From assembly GCF_008831285.2 (NCBI RefSeq), contig NC_045146.1:1638001-1702000 (forward strand): a stretch of 64,000 nucleotides of DNA. Reading direction: 5' to 3'. Position numbers and translations under genes: made by a program. Positions 12,501 through 24,979 of the stretch are shown one piece after another (position 1 is the stretch's first letter; each line of letters begins with the position of its first letter). The DNA is from Nymphaea colorata (taxonomy: Eukaryota > Streptophyta > Magnoliopsida > Nymphaeales > Nymphaeaceae). The notes below the pieces were generated by a model that was not told the DNA's origin, ran no database searches, and saw only the letters and a list, made by a program, of their open reading frames with translations.

Positions 12501-15348
12501 ATTGCTTTGCCCTCCTTATTTCTCCATTTGTATTGGTGCTTTTGTGCAATGCAGAGAGATACAATTCAAGCAGCTTCAAGTTTTGCAATACGAAATCAGT
12601 TGCCTATTCGGTTGCAAGAGCAAATGCTCGCACATTTGTGTCTAAAGTACAGAACTCACTCAGAGGGACTGCAACAGCAAGAAACTCTAGAGTCTCTTCC
12701 GAAAGCCATCCATTCCAGCATTACCCACTATCTGTTCTATGCTCTGGTTGACAAAGTTTATCTGTTTCGAGGGGTTTCAACTGATTTGATTTTTCAGTTG
12801 GTAAGTAGCTTTGTAAGTCCTTTGTCTAAATTCTTTGTTCTATTGATATATACCACTATATCTGCCTTATCTAAAATTTTCGCTCAAGGTCTCTGAAATG
12901 AAAGCTGAATATTTTCCACCAAAGGAAGATGTGATCTTGCAAAATGAAGCACCCACGGACTTTTATATTCTGGTGACTGGCACCGTGGTATACCTCTGAA
13001 ATTACTCCATATAGTCTTGGTCCTTGATGAGGTGCCACAACTTTTAGTCTTATCTTTGTCGTATTTATCTTGAGCTTTCAGGATCTTATTATGTACAAGA
13101 ATGGATCTGAGCAGGTAAGTGTTGTTCTTTTTTGCTGCCTTCTATGGTTTCCGTATGCCTTTCTTGCCATGAAACATGTACCCTAGCATACTCGGCCAAC
13201 TTCATTACCAACTCCCAGCTCAATGCTTGTCCTAGTCATGTAGACTTCTCAAAGGATTCAAGCTTATTTTTTATTCTTTAAAAACTGCCCAATTTATATC
13301 ATCCACATTCTGCCTTAAGAAATTGTCATAAATTTTTGTTACTTTACAGCATATAGGTCAGATATGATTGATGGATGAGCTGATTTCAGATTGTTGGCAA
13401 TGCATGTGCTGGAGATGTTATTGGAGAAATAGGAGTTTTATGTTACAGGCCTCAATTATTCACAGTTCGTACAAGGAGACTTTGCCAGCTTTTACGGTTG
13501 AATCGTACCACGTTCCTGAATATAGTTCAGTCTAATGCTGGAGATGGAACAATAATCTTACGTAATTTTTTGCAGGTCTGTAAGATCAAAATTTTGTATT
13601 TATGACATGGTATTTGCTGTAACAATTTTCTATCATTAAAAATTGGGAGTCTCCTTGTGGTTCCTTTCCCCAAAACACTAGGTAAAGCTTTTACATGTTG
13701 AGGAGTGATTGGTGTTAGGTCTGTTTCAGGAGTTGATATTTCTAAAAGGGAACGGGTTCCTTCAATAAATGGGATTTGTGCATACCTGCTTGTTATGCAC
13801 CTAAACTTCATGTCTTGAATTCAAGATGCCTTTGTGTTGGTGATTCCGTATTTCTTTGTTGGACAGCACTTGAAAGAAAGTGATGATCCAGTGATGCAAG
13901 GAGTTTTAGCAGAGACTGAGAATATGCTAAGGAGAGGAAAATTGAATTTGCCTCTTAACCTTTGTTTTGCTGCTCAAAGAGGAGACGTCTCACTGTTGAA
14001 ACAATTATTACAGCGTGGCTTAGACCCAAATGAACCTGACATTAGTGGGAAAACAGCACTGGTTAGTAAATTTCTTTATCCTGTGGGACATTAGCAGTTG
14101 ATCAAATGTGTTTATCAGTAGCGTAATTAACCTCTTGGCACTTTTATTGTCTATTACTAATATATATATTTTTTCTTTTCTTTCCTTCTATTATCAGCAT
14201 ATAGCAGCAGCTGAAGGAAATGGAAAATTTGTTCAGCTTTTGATTGATCACGGTGCAGACGTTAACAGCAAAGGTACAATATCATTGTCCAAGTTATTGA
14301 TTTTTGCTGCCAAAAGTTCCAAAGTTATATTCATATGGACTAGCACGACTTTCCTCTAGCTGCTGGTTGTTTTCATCCAATCAGTAATGTAATATATCAT
14401 CACTTTTTTCTGCTAGATGTACCTTTTCATGGTCTGCTACTGAAGTTTAGATTTTTATTCTTGCAAACAGATTTGGAAGGAAATGTGCCATTATGGGAAT
14501 CAATAGTTTCAGGACATGATGCAGTGAGCAAGCTGTTATGTGAAAACGGTGCAAGTCTTCAATCAGGGGACATGGCCAACTTCGTTTGTGTTGCTGCCGA
14601 GCGCAGCAGTATTCAGATGCTGAAGGACATAGTTCATTATGGTGGTGATGTAACAATTGCAAGGGGCGATGGGACAACTGCACTTCATGTTGCTGTCTGT
14701 GAAGGGAATGCTGATGTTGTCAAGTTTCTTGTAGACCATGGTGCTGATATTGAGAAGCTGGATCAACAAGGTTGGACCCCAGTTGCGTTGGCAGAGCAGC
14801 AGTGCCATGAAGAGATAAGAACTCTGTTCAACTCCATAGGAGGGTGCCGTCTTAAAAAGACAGGCTCTGATTCTCATTTATGGGCACCAAAGTTGGCTCC
14901 TCCACCGCTGAAGAATGTCAACAGTATGCCTAATCCACTCTTTGTCCGTCCTTCAGTAACAGTTGATCAGCATAGGCGGGAACCAGACAAATTCCGGAAC
15001 TCACTCTTCGGTATCCTCTCTTTGACACATGATTTTGGTAAACAAATGGGCCCGGTGTCTCTTGAAGACCAGACGAATGGCAAAATAGGTGACCAGGTAA
15101 TCTCTAAGAGGGTGACGATTCATAGTCTCCAAACGGGACAAGAGGGCGGAAAGCTTATTCGGCTGCCTGGTACCATGGAAGAGCTACTTTGTATTGGTGC
15201 CGAGAAGTTTGGTTTTTTGCCTATGCGGGTCCTAACTGAAGATAAAGCTGATATTGATGACATAAGCTTAATAAGGGATGGAGATCGTTTGTTTCTAGTC
15301 GAAGATGCAAAGTCATCTGTTTCTAAAGAAGGGACAAGGGAGTTGTAA
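9585..15348 (+). CDS. AKT1: AKT1-type Shaker inward-rectifier K+ channel
   Basis: Eleven exons: 9585-9739, 10420-10785, 11973-12030, 12128-12445, 12555-12800, 12889-12987, 13082-13114, 13390-13575, 13867-14061, 14198-14273, 14471-15348. The total is 2610 nt (869 aa), close to the roughly 857 aa of Arabidopsis AKT1, and all junctions are GT-AG and keep frame. The family forms plasma-membrane tetramers for K+ uptake, with AKT1 in roots driven by CBL-CIPK23. Seen in order: cytosolic N-terminus with [11 protein letters not shown]1-S4 with the Arg-rich S4 ([16 protein letters not shown]), S5, pore with filter TTVGYGD (249-255), S6, C-linker, cyclic-nucleotide-binding fold (exons 5-8), ankyrin repeats (about 515-690; motifs such as [11 protein letters not shown]), and a C-terminal KHA domain (about 791-861). 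The KHA and ankyrin block separate it from KAT-type channels. No broken exon is seen. Confidence 0.94.
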
Positions 15349-17780
15349 CTTTTATCTGCCAATCTTTGAAGGCCACAGTTGAGATAGGTTTGCTTCAACA
15401 GGCTGCTCAAAGGATGACATGAATATTGGACAAAGTAGATTCCAGAGTTAATTCACCACTCTGTTGGTCTTGGGTCTCTTGGTTGTTGGATGTCCTCAGT
15501 CATGAAGAGGGGCTACTGTGATCATAGTTGATTGGTTGTGTATTCGGATGTCTTTGTATTAAAAAAAGGCTGTCACCGTTGCTAGCGGCTTCTGAATCTC
15601 TTTTATAGGTTGGACATGTTGTATGCACCACATTTCCAGCTTAAGGAAATTGCTAAATACTATAACTTCAATGGCCTCTCAATGGTGTACATTTCCAGTG
15701 AAAGCATCAAATATGCAAATTCCAGAAAATTTTTTAATTTTCAATAGGTACAATTGTGAATAAAGTGAAAATATTTGGCTAGTTGTTTGATGGCTTCATC
15801 GTAAGTCTTTGATCCGATGTTTTTTCTGTGATCGTAGAGATTAGGTTAGTGAATTGGCGAGATTTTGTTTTGTAGAAGGTGTGAGGCTCGCAGTGGCAAG
15901 GAGCACATTTTATGGATCTGACTTAACCATGGTTTCACCGGTTTCATTTATTATATGATTATATCACAGTTAGGTCCTCTTTATTAATCAATTTGTCTAT
16001 ATAAGGATGCACTTTGCACAGACTTACAAATAGTAGTTCTGGGTTAGATTGTGCCGTTATTATGACTTGTGGTATTTGCTATATTCATTAGTTGCTAAAC
16101 TTAGTGTGTTCATTCAGAAGTGATTGCAAAAAATATGTTACACCAAATTGTGTATTCATTCCTTGAGCTTGTAAAATGGTCAATTAGTGGCTTCAGTTGA
16201 TTTCTCACCAATGTTTAACTTATAGTCTTGGTCCAGACGGGTGGTGTTACTCAGACAGGTTCATCAAGAGTGACGGGTTTGGTCCAACTTGTGCTGTCTG
16301 GACCCTCTATCTTGGCTGTGAAGGTAAGCTCTTGAGTCTTGACGGATGATAGACTTGGGGAACCAGCTTGCGTTGCAGTGTTCAATGCTCTAAAACAAGT
16401 GAAGATACAGATCATATTAAGGTGGTATCATGCTCTATTATTCTGTACTGTCACATAGTATTCGTTCTATTATTTTTCAAACATTTTTGTTTTAGTTTAT
16501 AAATATTTTAGTGTTTTTTCTCAAAGTAAATGTAACAGTATTTTTTGCTGATGTACAGCTGATTCAGCTGAATCGTCAAAATTGGCAACCCAACTAAATT
16601 GATGTAGTTTCTGATTTTTAGAGCATCGATCGGTTGCTGTTAAAGCTTATGAACGATGTTCTCAGTTAGTAGTACTTGAATAGAAGAAGTTCACTAGATG
16701 GAATTTCAGAGGAAGTTTTAAGTTGAAGAAGGTCAAGGTACTCAGTACCTTGGGTGAATATTTGCCATCATAATCTCATACCTGACCCCGTCTTCCATGT
16801 TACAAAGACAAAACAGTATGAAAAAAGGATCAGATGTAAACGGCTTTTTCATTTGATGCTGCAGGAGATATATTTTAACGTTTGCATAATTTATAACTTC
16901 AATGGGCTCAAGATTTCTTATGCTATGTTCATTGCCATTCACGAACCTACAATTTAAACTTCGAACCTTTTTATTAGTTAGAGTTGCATATGTTGGACAA
17001 CTCTTGGAACCATATCAAGTTACCAGTTTAATTGTAGCTTAGCACTTTTAGTTTCTAAGCAATTGGCTTTCAAACTCAGTTACAATATTTCTTTTTCAAG
17101 AAAAAGACTTCGTCTGCAGATGATCCAAATAGATGCATAGAACAAAATTCCTACGTAGGTCTATGCTATCTTGAAGCAACAGGGAAGCCGGAATTTTTTA
17201 GCAGAGGGGCACTAATATTTTGAATTCATGGTCATGAAATATTAACATAGAAAAACAGCATACTTATATGGGTTTGTGTGGGCAATTGCCTACATAAGCC
17301 TGCGTGTGCCTCTGCGACTGTCTTGAAGCTGTCCTGACAGGTTGTATTTGTTTTCCCTAACAAACAAAGTAAAAGACGTGTAGGTGGACGAAAGAATCCC
17401 TGCTCTACTAAAAATTTGAGTAAGCTAGTTTGTGTCCACTTGTAGACTACATGCTTCTTTAAACTTATCTCTAGCTATTAAAAAACTTTTTAAATATAGA
17501 TACGACACAAAAGAAACAGCATATTAAGTAGGTCAAATATAGGAATCATAATAAAAGCAGAAGCATACTGCGTTGAATGTTTTTATCACTGCACCTTCTA
17601 TAAAACTATAGTTATTTGAATATTAAAATGCAAAATAGTCAATACTATCATTAATACATGAGAACTACATAATTGATGGTCTAAGATTGGTCATAAGTGG
17701 TATCTTCTTGCGGAGCTAAACCTTAGCACACTTGCTAATGTGATTTTTTTTGAGGTTTAAGGAATCTTTTGAACATTTAT

Positions 17781-17941
17781 GGCCCGTTTGACAATAAAAA
17801 CATATTGTTACTGTCTCATGAATCTGTCACAAAAATAAGGCAGATTCACAAAACACTTATTACATTGTTTCGTAAAGCTGTTCCATTTATTAGAGGCAGA
17901 TTTATGGGATAATAACAATGTTCTACTGCTACCAAACCGCC
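17781..17941. mobile_element. Tourist/hAT-like MITE, about 161 bp
   Basis: The left end begins ggcccgtttgacaataa and continues through 'attgttactgtctcatgaatctgtc'-like sequence. The reverse complement of the right end begins ggcggtttggtagcagt and follows the same order, giving imperfect terminal inverted repeats of about 48 bases. The GGNCCGTTTGG start is typical of many plant MITEs. No clear target-site duplication was found and it has no coding capacity. Confidence 0.6.
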
Positions 17942-18300
17942 TTGCATGTTTGGTGAACAAGTGTATCTGGCCAGGTTCTGGTGGATAAATCCGACGATGT
18001 TTTACAACATATTGCCGATTCCTTGCATTGGATAGTGTGTTTAATGACACCTGCACAATGCATTGCACCGGATGATTGCGATTAAAGAATGATCCAGATG
18101 GCTATAGGATTTTACCTCGTACATATATACAAAAGCTAAAGTCCTTTTTGAGCTCTGTCTGATTACGGCCACCCGATGCATTGCAGTGGGTACAAGTGTA
18201 ATTAAACATACTACTTATGCAATGCATAAGACAAGTGTCTGTACCTTGAGAGGTTGAAGGATTTTCTCAATCCAAACTTTAATAGAGAAATCCGAAAATT

Positions 18301-18318
18301 ATATATATATATATATAA
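18301..18318. repeat. (TA)n microsatellite
   Basis: A short TA run of about 18 bases. Direct observation. Confidence 0.85.
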
Positions 18319-19233
18319 TTTTGTCATTAACTGCAAGGGAACAAAATTAATTTGGCCCTGGACATAAGGGCTGTGACCTTGATGTGCTGGACGCCGCTGT
18401 CAATTATCTTCGGTTTGGCACATATCGAAGTAAATGCACTGATTTTTAAAAGGCATTCTTGATAAAACAATAAAATATTGAGAACTTTACAGAAAGCAAA
18501 GCCAAGAATGAAAGACTATGTAACTGTTAATTTGCCATTATTTATGTAGCATCAAAAGGTAGAAGAGGACGCTCCTCCATGGCCATCAAGTTGCTGTCTC
18601 ACAGCTGTCCCGGAGACTGTCCTTTTGTCCTCAATCCGTAAAGTCGAACCGGAAAATGTGCACGCTTTTGTCCTGACCAGAACAAGTCCCCCCCCCCCCT
18701 TTCCCTTTCAACAAACATTTATATTTATTGGGGCTCTCTTGCTATCGCCACACAATGTGGGTGCCCCAAAAAATGTCTTCCACTTTGAATGGTGCAGAGC
18801 TGAGATGGACAAGAGGTATGTGGTCTAGGGCTATGTGGGTGGTCCTGCATGTGTCTGACGGATCAAGGGCTCCTCGTCTCCCCTCGATTAAGAAGTCAGG
18901 TCTTGACATCCGGTCCTAGGTCCCGAAGCAGCTTTGAGCCCTGAAAGTAAGGAGGAAGAGGGCGGGACTTCGGCTGTTTTCAGAATATCTTCCCCCTCGT
19001 CCCATGGCGTCCGGCCCAAAATATTTTAATCCATTGACTGATACAAGAGTTGTACAGGCCCATGTATTATTTGTATATACTAATTTATTTTGTTGATTCA
19101 TAAATCAAGTAATATTTGTTTGTAAAAACTACTTTGTTTTGTTGATTTGCAGACCAAAATCCCGGAGGTGGGGTGGGAATCCTTAGGACTCTTTTCCGAG
19201 CAATGGGTATTTATATCTGCTTTCTCACAACCC

Positions 19234-19238
<5 letters not shown>

Positions 19239-19273
<35 letters not shown>
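19239..19273. repeat. (TA)n microsatellite
   Basis: A TA run of about 35 bases. Direct observation. Confidence 0.9.
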
Positions 19274-19275
<2 letters not shown>

Positions 19276-20544
19276 ACTCCATATTCGAAGCGGTACCGCT
19301 TTCATGACAACTGTACTGGATGGGCCCACCAAACTTTTTTGGATCTTTCATTGGATTGGACCTGGTAAATACCTAGATCCTTTCAAAATCTGACCCATCT
19401 ACATCTCTTTATACACACAATCAAAAGTAACACAGTATTCCACTATGCACAAGTCAACAACAACTCCTTGTACATACGTGAACCATTGCTTTTTCGCCAG
19501 CTTCATGAAAGTAGCCACGAGGGGAAAGCTGGTCCAACTATGGGGCCATTACAAGTCCAATCCTCAGTTTTATTCTTGTAGGTACTACTCTTTCGAACTA
19601 TGACCATGAATGATGGATGTACAACACTCACGTTAATGTGTGTATGACTCCCTTCCTAGGTTCGGAAGGAGCCTTCGACTCAGGGGAAGAGGAAAATAGA
19701 AGAACTTTGACTTTTTCTAACACTTGAAGGACTGTTTGGGGAACCGTAACACTATCCTGAACGCTTTAACACAAAAAATTGATTAGATTCATCATACGTT
19801 TTAAAAAATGTTTTATGAATTTACTACATTTTTAAGACAGATTCATGAGACAATAACAATAACATATAAGTACTTTTGCAGGAGCATAATCGATTTGCTT
19901 CAAATGGGACATTCTTAAAATATTTGGACTCAGGTTCTAGCAAAGGATCTAGAATGGCAGCTTGATTCCAAGAATATCAGACCATAACCAAGCTGAATGC
20001 GGCCAAGATGCAGAGAGAATCAGTCGGTCGGTCCGTTCAAACCTGGATCTGGTTACTTGGATTTGATACCAAAACTATGATCCAAAAAATTTATGCAAAT
20101 CAGCGGATATACAGTTGGGATCCGAATTTAAATCCATACAAAATTGAGGACCCCATTTGATCTACACTTCACACTGCCAACCCGGATTGGCAAAGCAACA
20201 CAAAACGTCAAATTTAAAGATCAAATTGGGTTAGGGGAAGAACCGCCGGATTCTGGCTGCGCTGATTGGGGAAGTCCGAGTCAAGGTTGGTGCGCCCTCA
20301 CTGGTATTTTCTTTTCTTTTTAAAAATACTTCAGACAGTGTAAAGCCAGCTAGATGCATAGGCCAAGGAAAAAGCACTCCAAGTGTTCAACTTTTACCGG
20401 CGGAGGCGCACTGGCTAAATTGACGGAGCTCCGGCATCATCCGAATTTGACTTGAAAAAATAAACAAAAATCTAACCATTAGTTAATAAATTTTCAATTG
20501 ACTTTAACATAGTAAGGAGCTGCTGAGATAATAAAACTTAAGCT

Positions 20545-20820
20545 TAGGCATCGGGTTGGCCTGACATCTCAAAATAGAGTTTGGGCTCAACCAATCTCGA
20601 AAAACCCGAGCTCCAGTTTAGCTCGATTGAATTTAAAAATATAATTTTAAATATAAAATAATATATAAATATAATTAGTTATACTAAAATATTTTATATA
20701 TATATATAAAATAATAAAAAATTTAAGAAACCAATTATAGAGTTCGAATCAGGTTTATCAAGTCCACCCAGGCCCGCCTGGGTCCCTACACAGCGGTGGC
20801 TGACCCAATGCCCAACCTTA
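20545..20820. mobile_element. Inverted-repeat element, GGGCATYGGG family
   Basis: The left end has ggcatcgggttggcc and the reverse complement of the right end has gggcattgggtcagcc, giving imperfect terminal inverted repeats of about 16 bases around an AT-rich core. The same termini occur at about 31297-31605. No coding capacity and ends are approximate. Confidence 0.55.
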
Positions 20821-21612
20821 ACTGGACCCACGTTTACTCAAGTCTAACATGTAAATTTAAGGGTGTATCTCGACCCTACTTATTTCCAACCTTGCAACTA
20901 ATATAATTCTTTTTTTCTTCTCATAAATATACGGATATATATCCATTTCAACAGATATCAATGGCTGCCATCAGCACCGGCAATGATGCAGTCGTCTCAC
21001 CATCGCGAATATTATATGCATGCATTTTGGAGGTTTATGGCGGCCTTATAATGCGATGAGAATGAAGAGATTACAGGTAGTAACAGAGTCAGATAAGATA
21101 AGCAACTAAGAAAGAACGGAACTGTGGCCGGTGAGTGATTGATGAAATTATTACGGGACAATGGATTGTAAAATCCCAAAGAAAAAGAGTTTTGTTCTTT
21201 AATTCATGATTATCATGATAAACAGACGGATGCAGAAGCAACGGAAAACCTTCTAAGAGGGCGAGGAATCAGGGAAGTTAAGCAACGGTTTACACATAGA
21301 CGAACAGCTTGTTCTCGATTTTGCAAATACGCGGTGTACTCGGGTATTAGATGAGAGGTCAGTTCCTGTTTTTTTCGGGAATTCAAAATATTAAAAATAT
21401 AAAAGTTAAGAGAAAACAGTGCTATAAAATGCCATATTAAAATTTAAAATTCGTTACTAAAAAAATCATAAATCTTTGTTAAAGCCACTTCAAACCATCT
21501 TTACAAGGGTAAAATATGGCTAATGCCAATGTAAAAGTGTGTTTTAGCAAAAGATTTAAAAATTTTAGTCATTCAACATTCTAAATGATTTATTTTTTCT
21601 CTCTCTCTTTCC

Positions 21613-21616
<4 letters not shown>

Positions 21617-21666
<50 letters not shown>
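21617..21666. repeat. (TA)n microsatellite
   Basis: A TA run of about 50 bases preceded by a CT-rich tract. Direct observation. Confidence 0.95.
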
Positions 21667-21670
<4 letters not shown>

Positions 21671-22268
21671 ATATGAAGTAATAATTTTCACATTTTCCTT
21701 TACATTTTTCTCTCAGTCATTAATTTATATAAAATGAACGGTCCTAATTAAATGGTTGGATAACTGTGGATAGCCAATATAAATATATATATATAAAAGA
21801 AAGTCGGTGAAAACCAAACTAGGATAACAGATAAAAATGGACTTACTAAAACTAATTGTTAAAATACATTTTTTTAAGTAACTTTATAGATAATAGTTAG
21901 TTATCTGCATGAATTCTTAAATTCTTTTAGATTGCATTAGTTCAGGGCAGTAAAACCGTTACAGGATCGTTGAGTAGAGACATTGATGGCGCCAAAAAAG
22001 TTTGCATAAACCCACTGCTTACTTAATTTGAAAGAAAGTAGAAATTAAGTCAAATAATTGGGAAGACTAAGATTCCATGCTTTTAATGCTCATTATGCAC
22101 GAGTAGACAGTGCTGCAGAACCGCAGATTGCTTCAGTTTGACCCTCCAATGAAGCTCAATGCGCAACGCTCCACAGTGAAAACGAAGAAGAAGAATCTCA
22201 GCAGCAAGTGATTTATAAGTCCGCGACTGGTAATAGTCATTTCATGTAATTTTTGAGTCATCACAATA

Positions 22269-22412
22269 TAATTATGAGTGCTGCCAATGAAAATTTTCAT
22301 GTTCTAGTGTGGGCAGTAGCCCGCCCAGCCCCCATGTATCTAATTATGAGTGCTGCCAATGAAAATTTTCATATTCCAGTGTGGGCAGTAGCCCACCCCA
22401 GCCCCTATGCAT
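22269..22412 (+). repeat. 72-bp tandem repeat, two units
   Basis: The phrase taattatgagtgctgccaat begins at 22269 and again at 22341, and the following bases match with few changes to about 22412. The unit is 72 bases, a multiple of three, so an open frame (22253-22534) contains two copies of a 24-residue unit (core MSAANENFH). No protein family is recognised and there is no evidence that it is translated. Confidence 0.85.
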
Positions 22413-23424
22413 CTCCTCCTCCTCTGCCTTCCACCATGCCATCTTGGCTCACTCGATCAAAGGACACTATGTTCAGAAAAAAAAAAATGAAGAATCTATA
22501 TAAAATCCGACTTATGAGAACATCATTCCCGTGATAAAGCTTCATTGAATCTTATATCGCGTTTGGTGTGCCTTACTCTGCATATGGAACATCCCCACTC
22601 GTACGCGTTTCCTTTTGAAGCTTGTACGAGGTGCAAACACGGGATGTCAGGTATCGCGTCCTTCTCACAGCGTTACTGATGGTGCCTATATGCATAATAC
22701 ATATATATGAAGCAACTTTAATCATGGTATATTATTTGCTAAACAAGAACAATCTTTGGGATTTTGGATGTTTAGGTATTTAACTGGATCTTTGCGTATT
22801 GTACATTGCTTGTACATATGTTGGAATTGGATAAGATTTATGATCCTATGGATAACTCAAGCTCCGAGTTAATCCGACTCGGTACCGGAGATACATGAGA
22901 ACTGGTGTGGGCTGCCACCCGTCAAGTGTTTTACCGGAAAAATAAAAAATGACATTGTGTTGACTTAAAAATTACACGGAATGCCGATGTCAAACCTGTG
23001 CTGGTGACTCGAGTGCCGTTCAACCAAAATATCTTGGCTCCGCCACTGATCCCAATGACTCCTCCATGTTATGGAAGTAAAATTTGATATGTAAATCTTT
23101 TAATCTGGGTGTTGATGAATATATTATTTCTGACATAAAGTCTCTTTAAGTATATAATAACATATGACTGGAGATGTCCCAATCTCTCAAAAATTTACTA
23201 CTATCAAGATTATCATCAAAGGAAACTAGTTTACTGAGCCCCTTGTCATAAATAAGAAAAGGACAGTGATGTGGAACAAAAGTTCATTGTCTCCTATACT
23301 TTCACTGTCAAGAGAGGAAAACTTCTGTTTCACAAACTGTAGCCATGTGCTCTGATTAATGCCTAAACCTACTTGCCCTTGTTTTGAGCTTCCAAAATCT
23401 AGATTTTTTTGAATATTAACCATA

Positions 23425-23462
23425 GATAGAGAGAGAGAGGGGGAGAGAGAGAGAGAGAGAGA
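23425..23462. repeat. (GA)n microsatellite
   Basis: An interrupted GA-repeat tract with a central run of G. Direct observation. Confidence 0.9.
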
Positions 23463-24979
23463 AGCTTCTAGAGAATGCTCAATTTCCCAGCCTGTTCCCC
23501 AACTCCTTGTGATTTAATCTTTAAATTTGCTCACAATGACCAAGTCAAGGTTTAAAGCCATTGCTCCCCAATATCACTAGCGCTTACAGTCAAGAAAAGC
23601 TTGACTCACATGCCAGTCTATTAAAAACAGCAACTGTTTGTCTGAACATGATTTTAGTGAGTCACCAGGTCCAAAGCTGGGACCAACTCCCTCAAACTCC
23701 ACCAAGCTCATGCTTCTTTTCCTGCTGAATTTTGGGGCCTCACCTTGGTGATCCAAATCCCAAATTTTTGACCACAATAATTTCCCAAGAACAAGAAAGG
23801 GGAAAAGAAATTTAAAGTTGGTCTTTCTATCATGGTACCAACCAACCAATCAAGACCAGACACAAAACACTTGGAAGATTGTAAGTTTTTACTTAGCTAA
23901 GTATTTCTTATATTTAGATTCAGTCATTAGAAGTTTATAGTTCAAACTGTATATATAACACCCAAAAAATTTAGTTTCGTATTAAAGACTCCGAGGAATC
24001 TACAAGGGTTTATAAAGGAGGTTATTATATAGATAGTTGTCTTTGTTTGTAGTCTTTTTGAGGTTAAAGCTGAAACTGGTAGGAAGTGGATTGAGATCTG
24101 CTCGAACCAAATGACCGAACATAAGAGTGGGTTTGCTTGTTACAGTTTACCTTATGAGTCTTCCTCAAAGATTATGACATTCAAATTTTTAGGACAAATT
24201 CATAACAACCTCTCGTTTTACTCTGTGATCAGCCAAATACATACTGCAAAGTCTGCAATTAGTTCCTCAATTAGTCTTTCTTGTTTTACTCAAACTCATG
24301 GCCTTATTTCTAAGAAGATCCGACTTTGCTCTATGTAACAAAACAGAGAAAGATTTTGGACGGTGGAATGAATGATGAGCTGGTACCATCTATCTGAATT
24401 TGGTTAAATGGGGTGTTGGAATCATGAAACTAAAGAACCCTAAAACAAAAATTTCTAAGATATGGTTTGAAAAATTGTAAGTTTTTTCTTGTATGAATTG
24501 ATATTTCAGTGGCACTCGCCAAAGAAAAGGAGCTCTCATATGGGGCCGCCGTCCCAACTGAGCATCAAACCCTTTAAAACAGTTAACACTGCTTGTTTCG
24601 TTTCAGCACCGACACTTTCTTTTTGGTCTCATCTCTCAACGTAGAGCAAGACTCTCTCTCTCTCTCTCTCTTCTGCAAACTCTCTGCAGTGTTCCACATT
24701 TGTAAATCTCATCACTGCCAACAGACCCTTTCTTTTGCTCCCTTCTCTTTTTGGTCTCCACTCTGAAAATAAATCTCTCTCTCTCTGAAAGCCTTTTATT
24801 TTAGTAAATTTTGCAACTACCAAGATACACCATCCTTCTTTACCGCCCACAATCAGCCTTCCATGCTTCTGTCCTACAAAACCCCCCAAAGAACGGCGAA
24901 AATAAGCAGCCCTTGAGCCAAAAGAAAAGGCAGGCTGCAAGATTTGCAGGTACAAGCACAGAGGAACAAGAGGAGACCA

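Larger units (their letters stand above)
15349..24979. other. Long intergenic region, no gene recognised
   Basis: About 15349-15650 is the probable 3' UTR of the K+ channel gene. Beyond this I see no supportable coding gene. Contents: a Tourist-like MITE (17781-17941) and a related relic near 19733-19890, TA repeats (18301-18318, 19239-19273, 21617-21666), an inverted-repeat element (about 20545-20820), a 72-bp tandem repeat (22269-22412), and a GA tract (23425-23462). From about 24600 the DNA becomes CT-rich, probably the promoter and 5' UTR of the next gene. Confidence 0.6.

Noticed and set aside
16220-16326. Possible small exon ending at a good donor (gtgaag-gtaagc)
   Set aside because: No partner exons or homologous protein could be identified; perhaps an intron in an extended 3' UTR.
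23577-23849. Minus-strand 90-codon frame
   Set aside because: It begins with TTG, matches no family I know and has no supporting signals.
24944-24979. Longer start of the DUF7780 protein at 24944
   Set aside because: The codon is TTG; the first in-frame ATG is at 24980.
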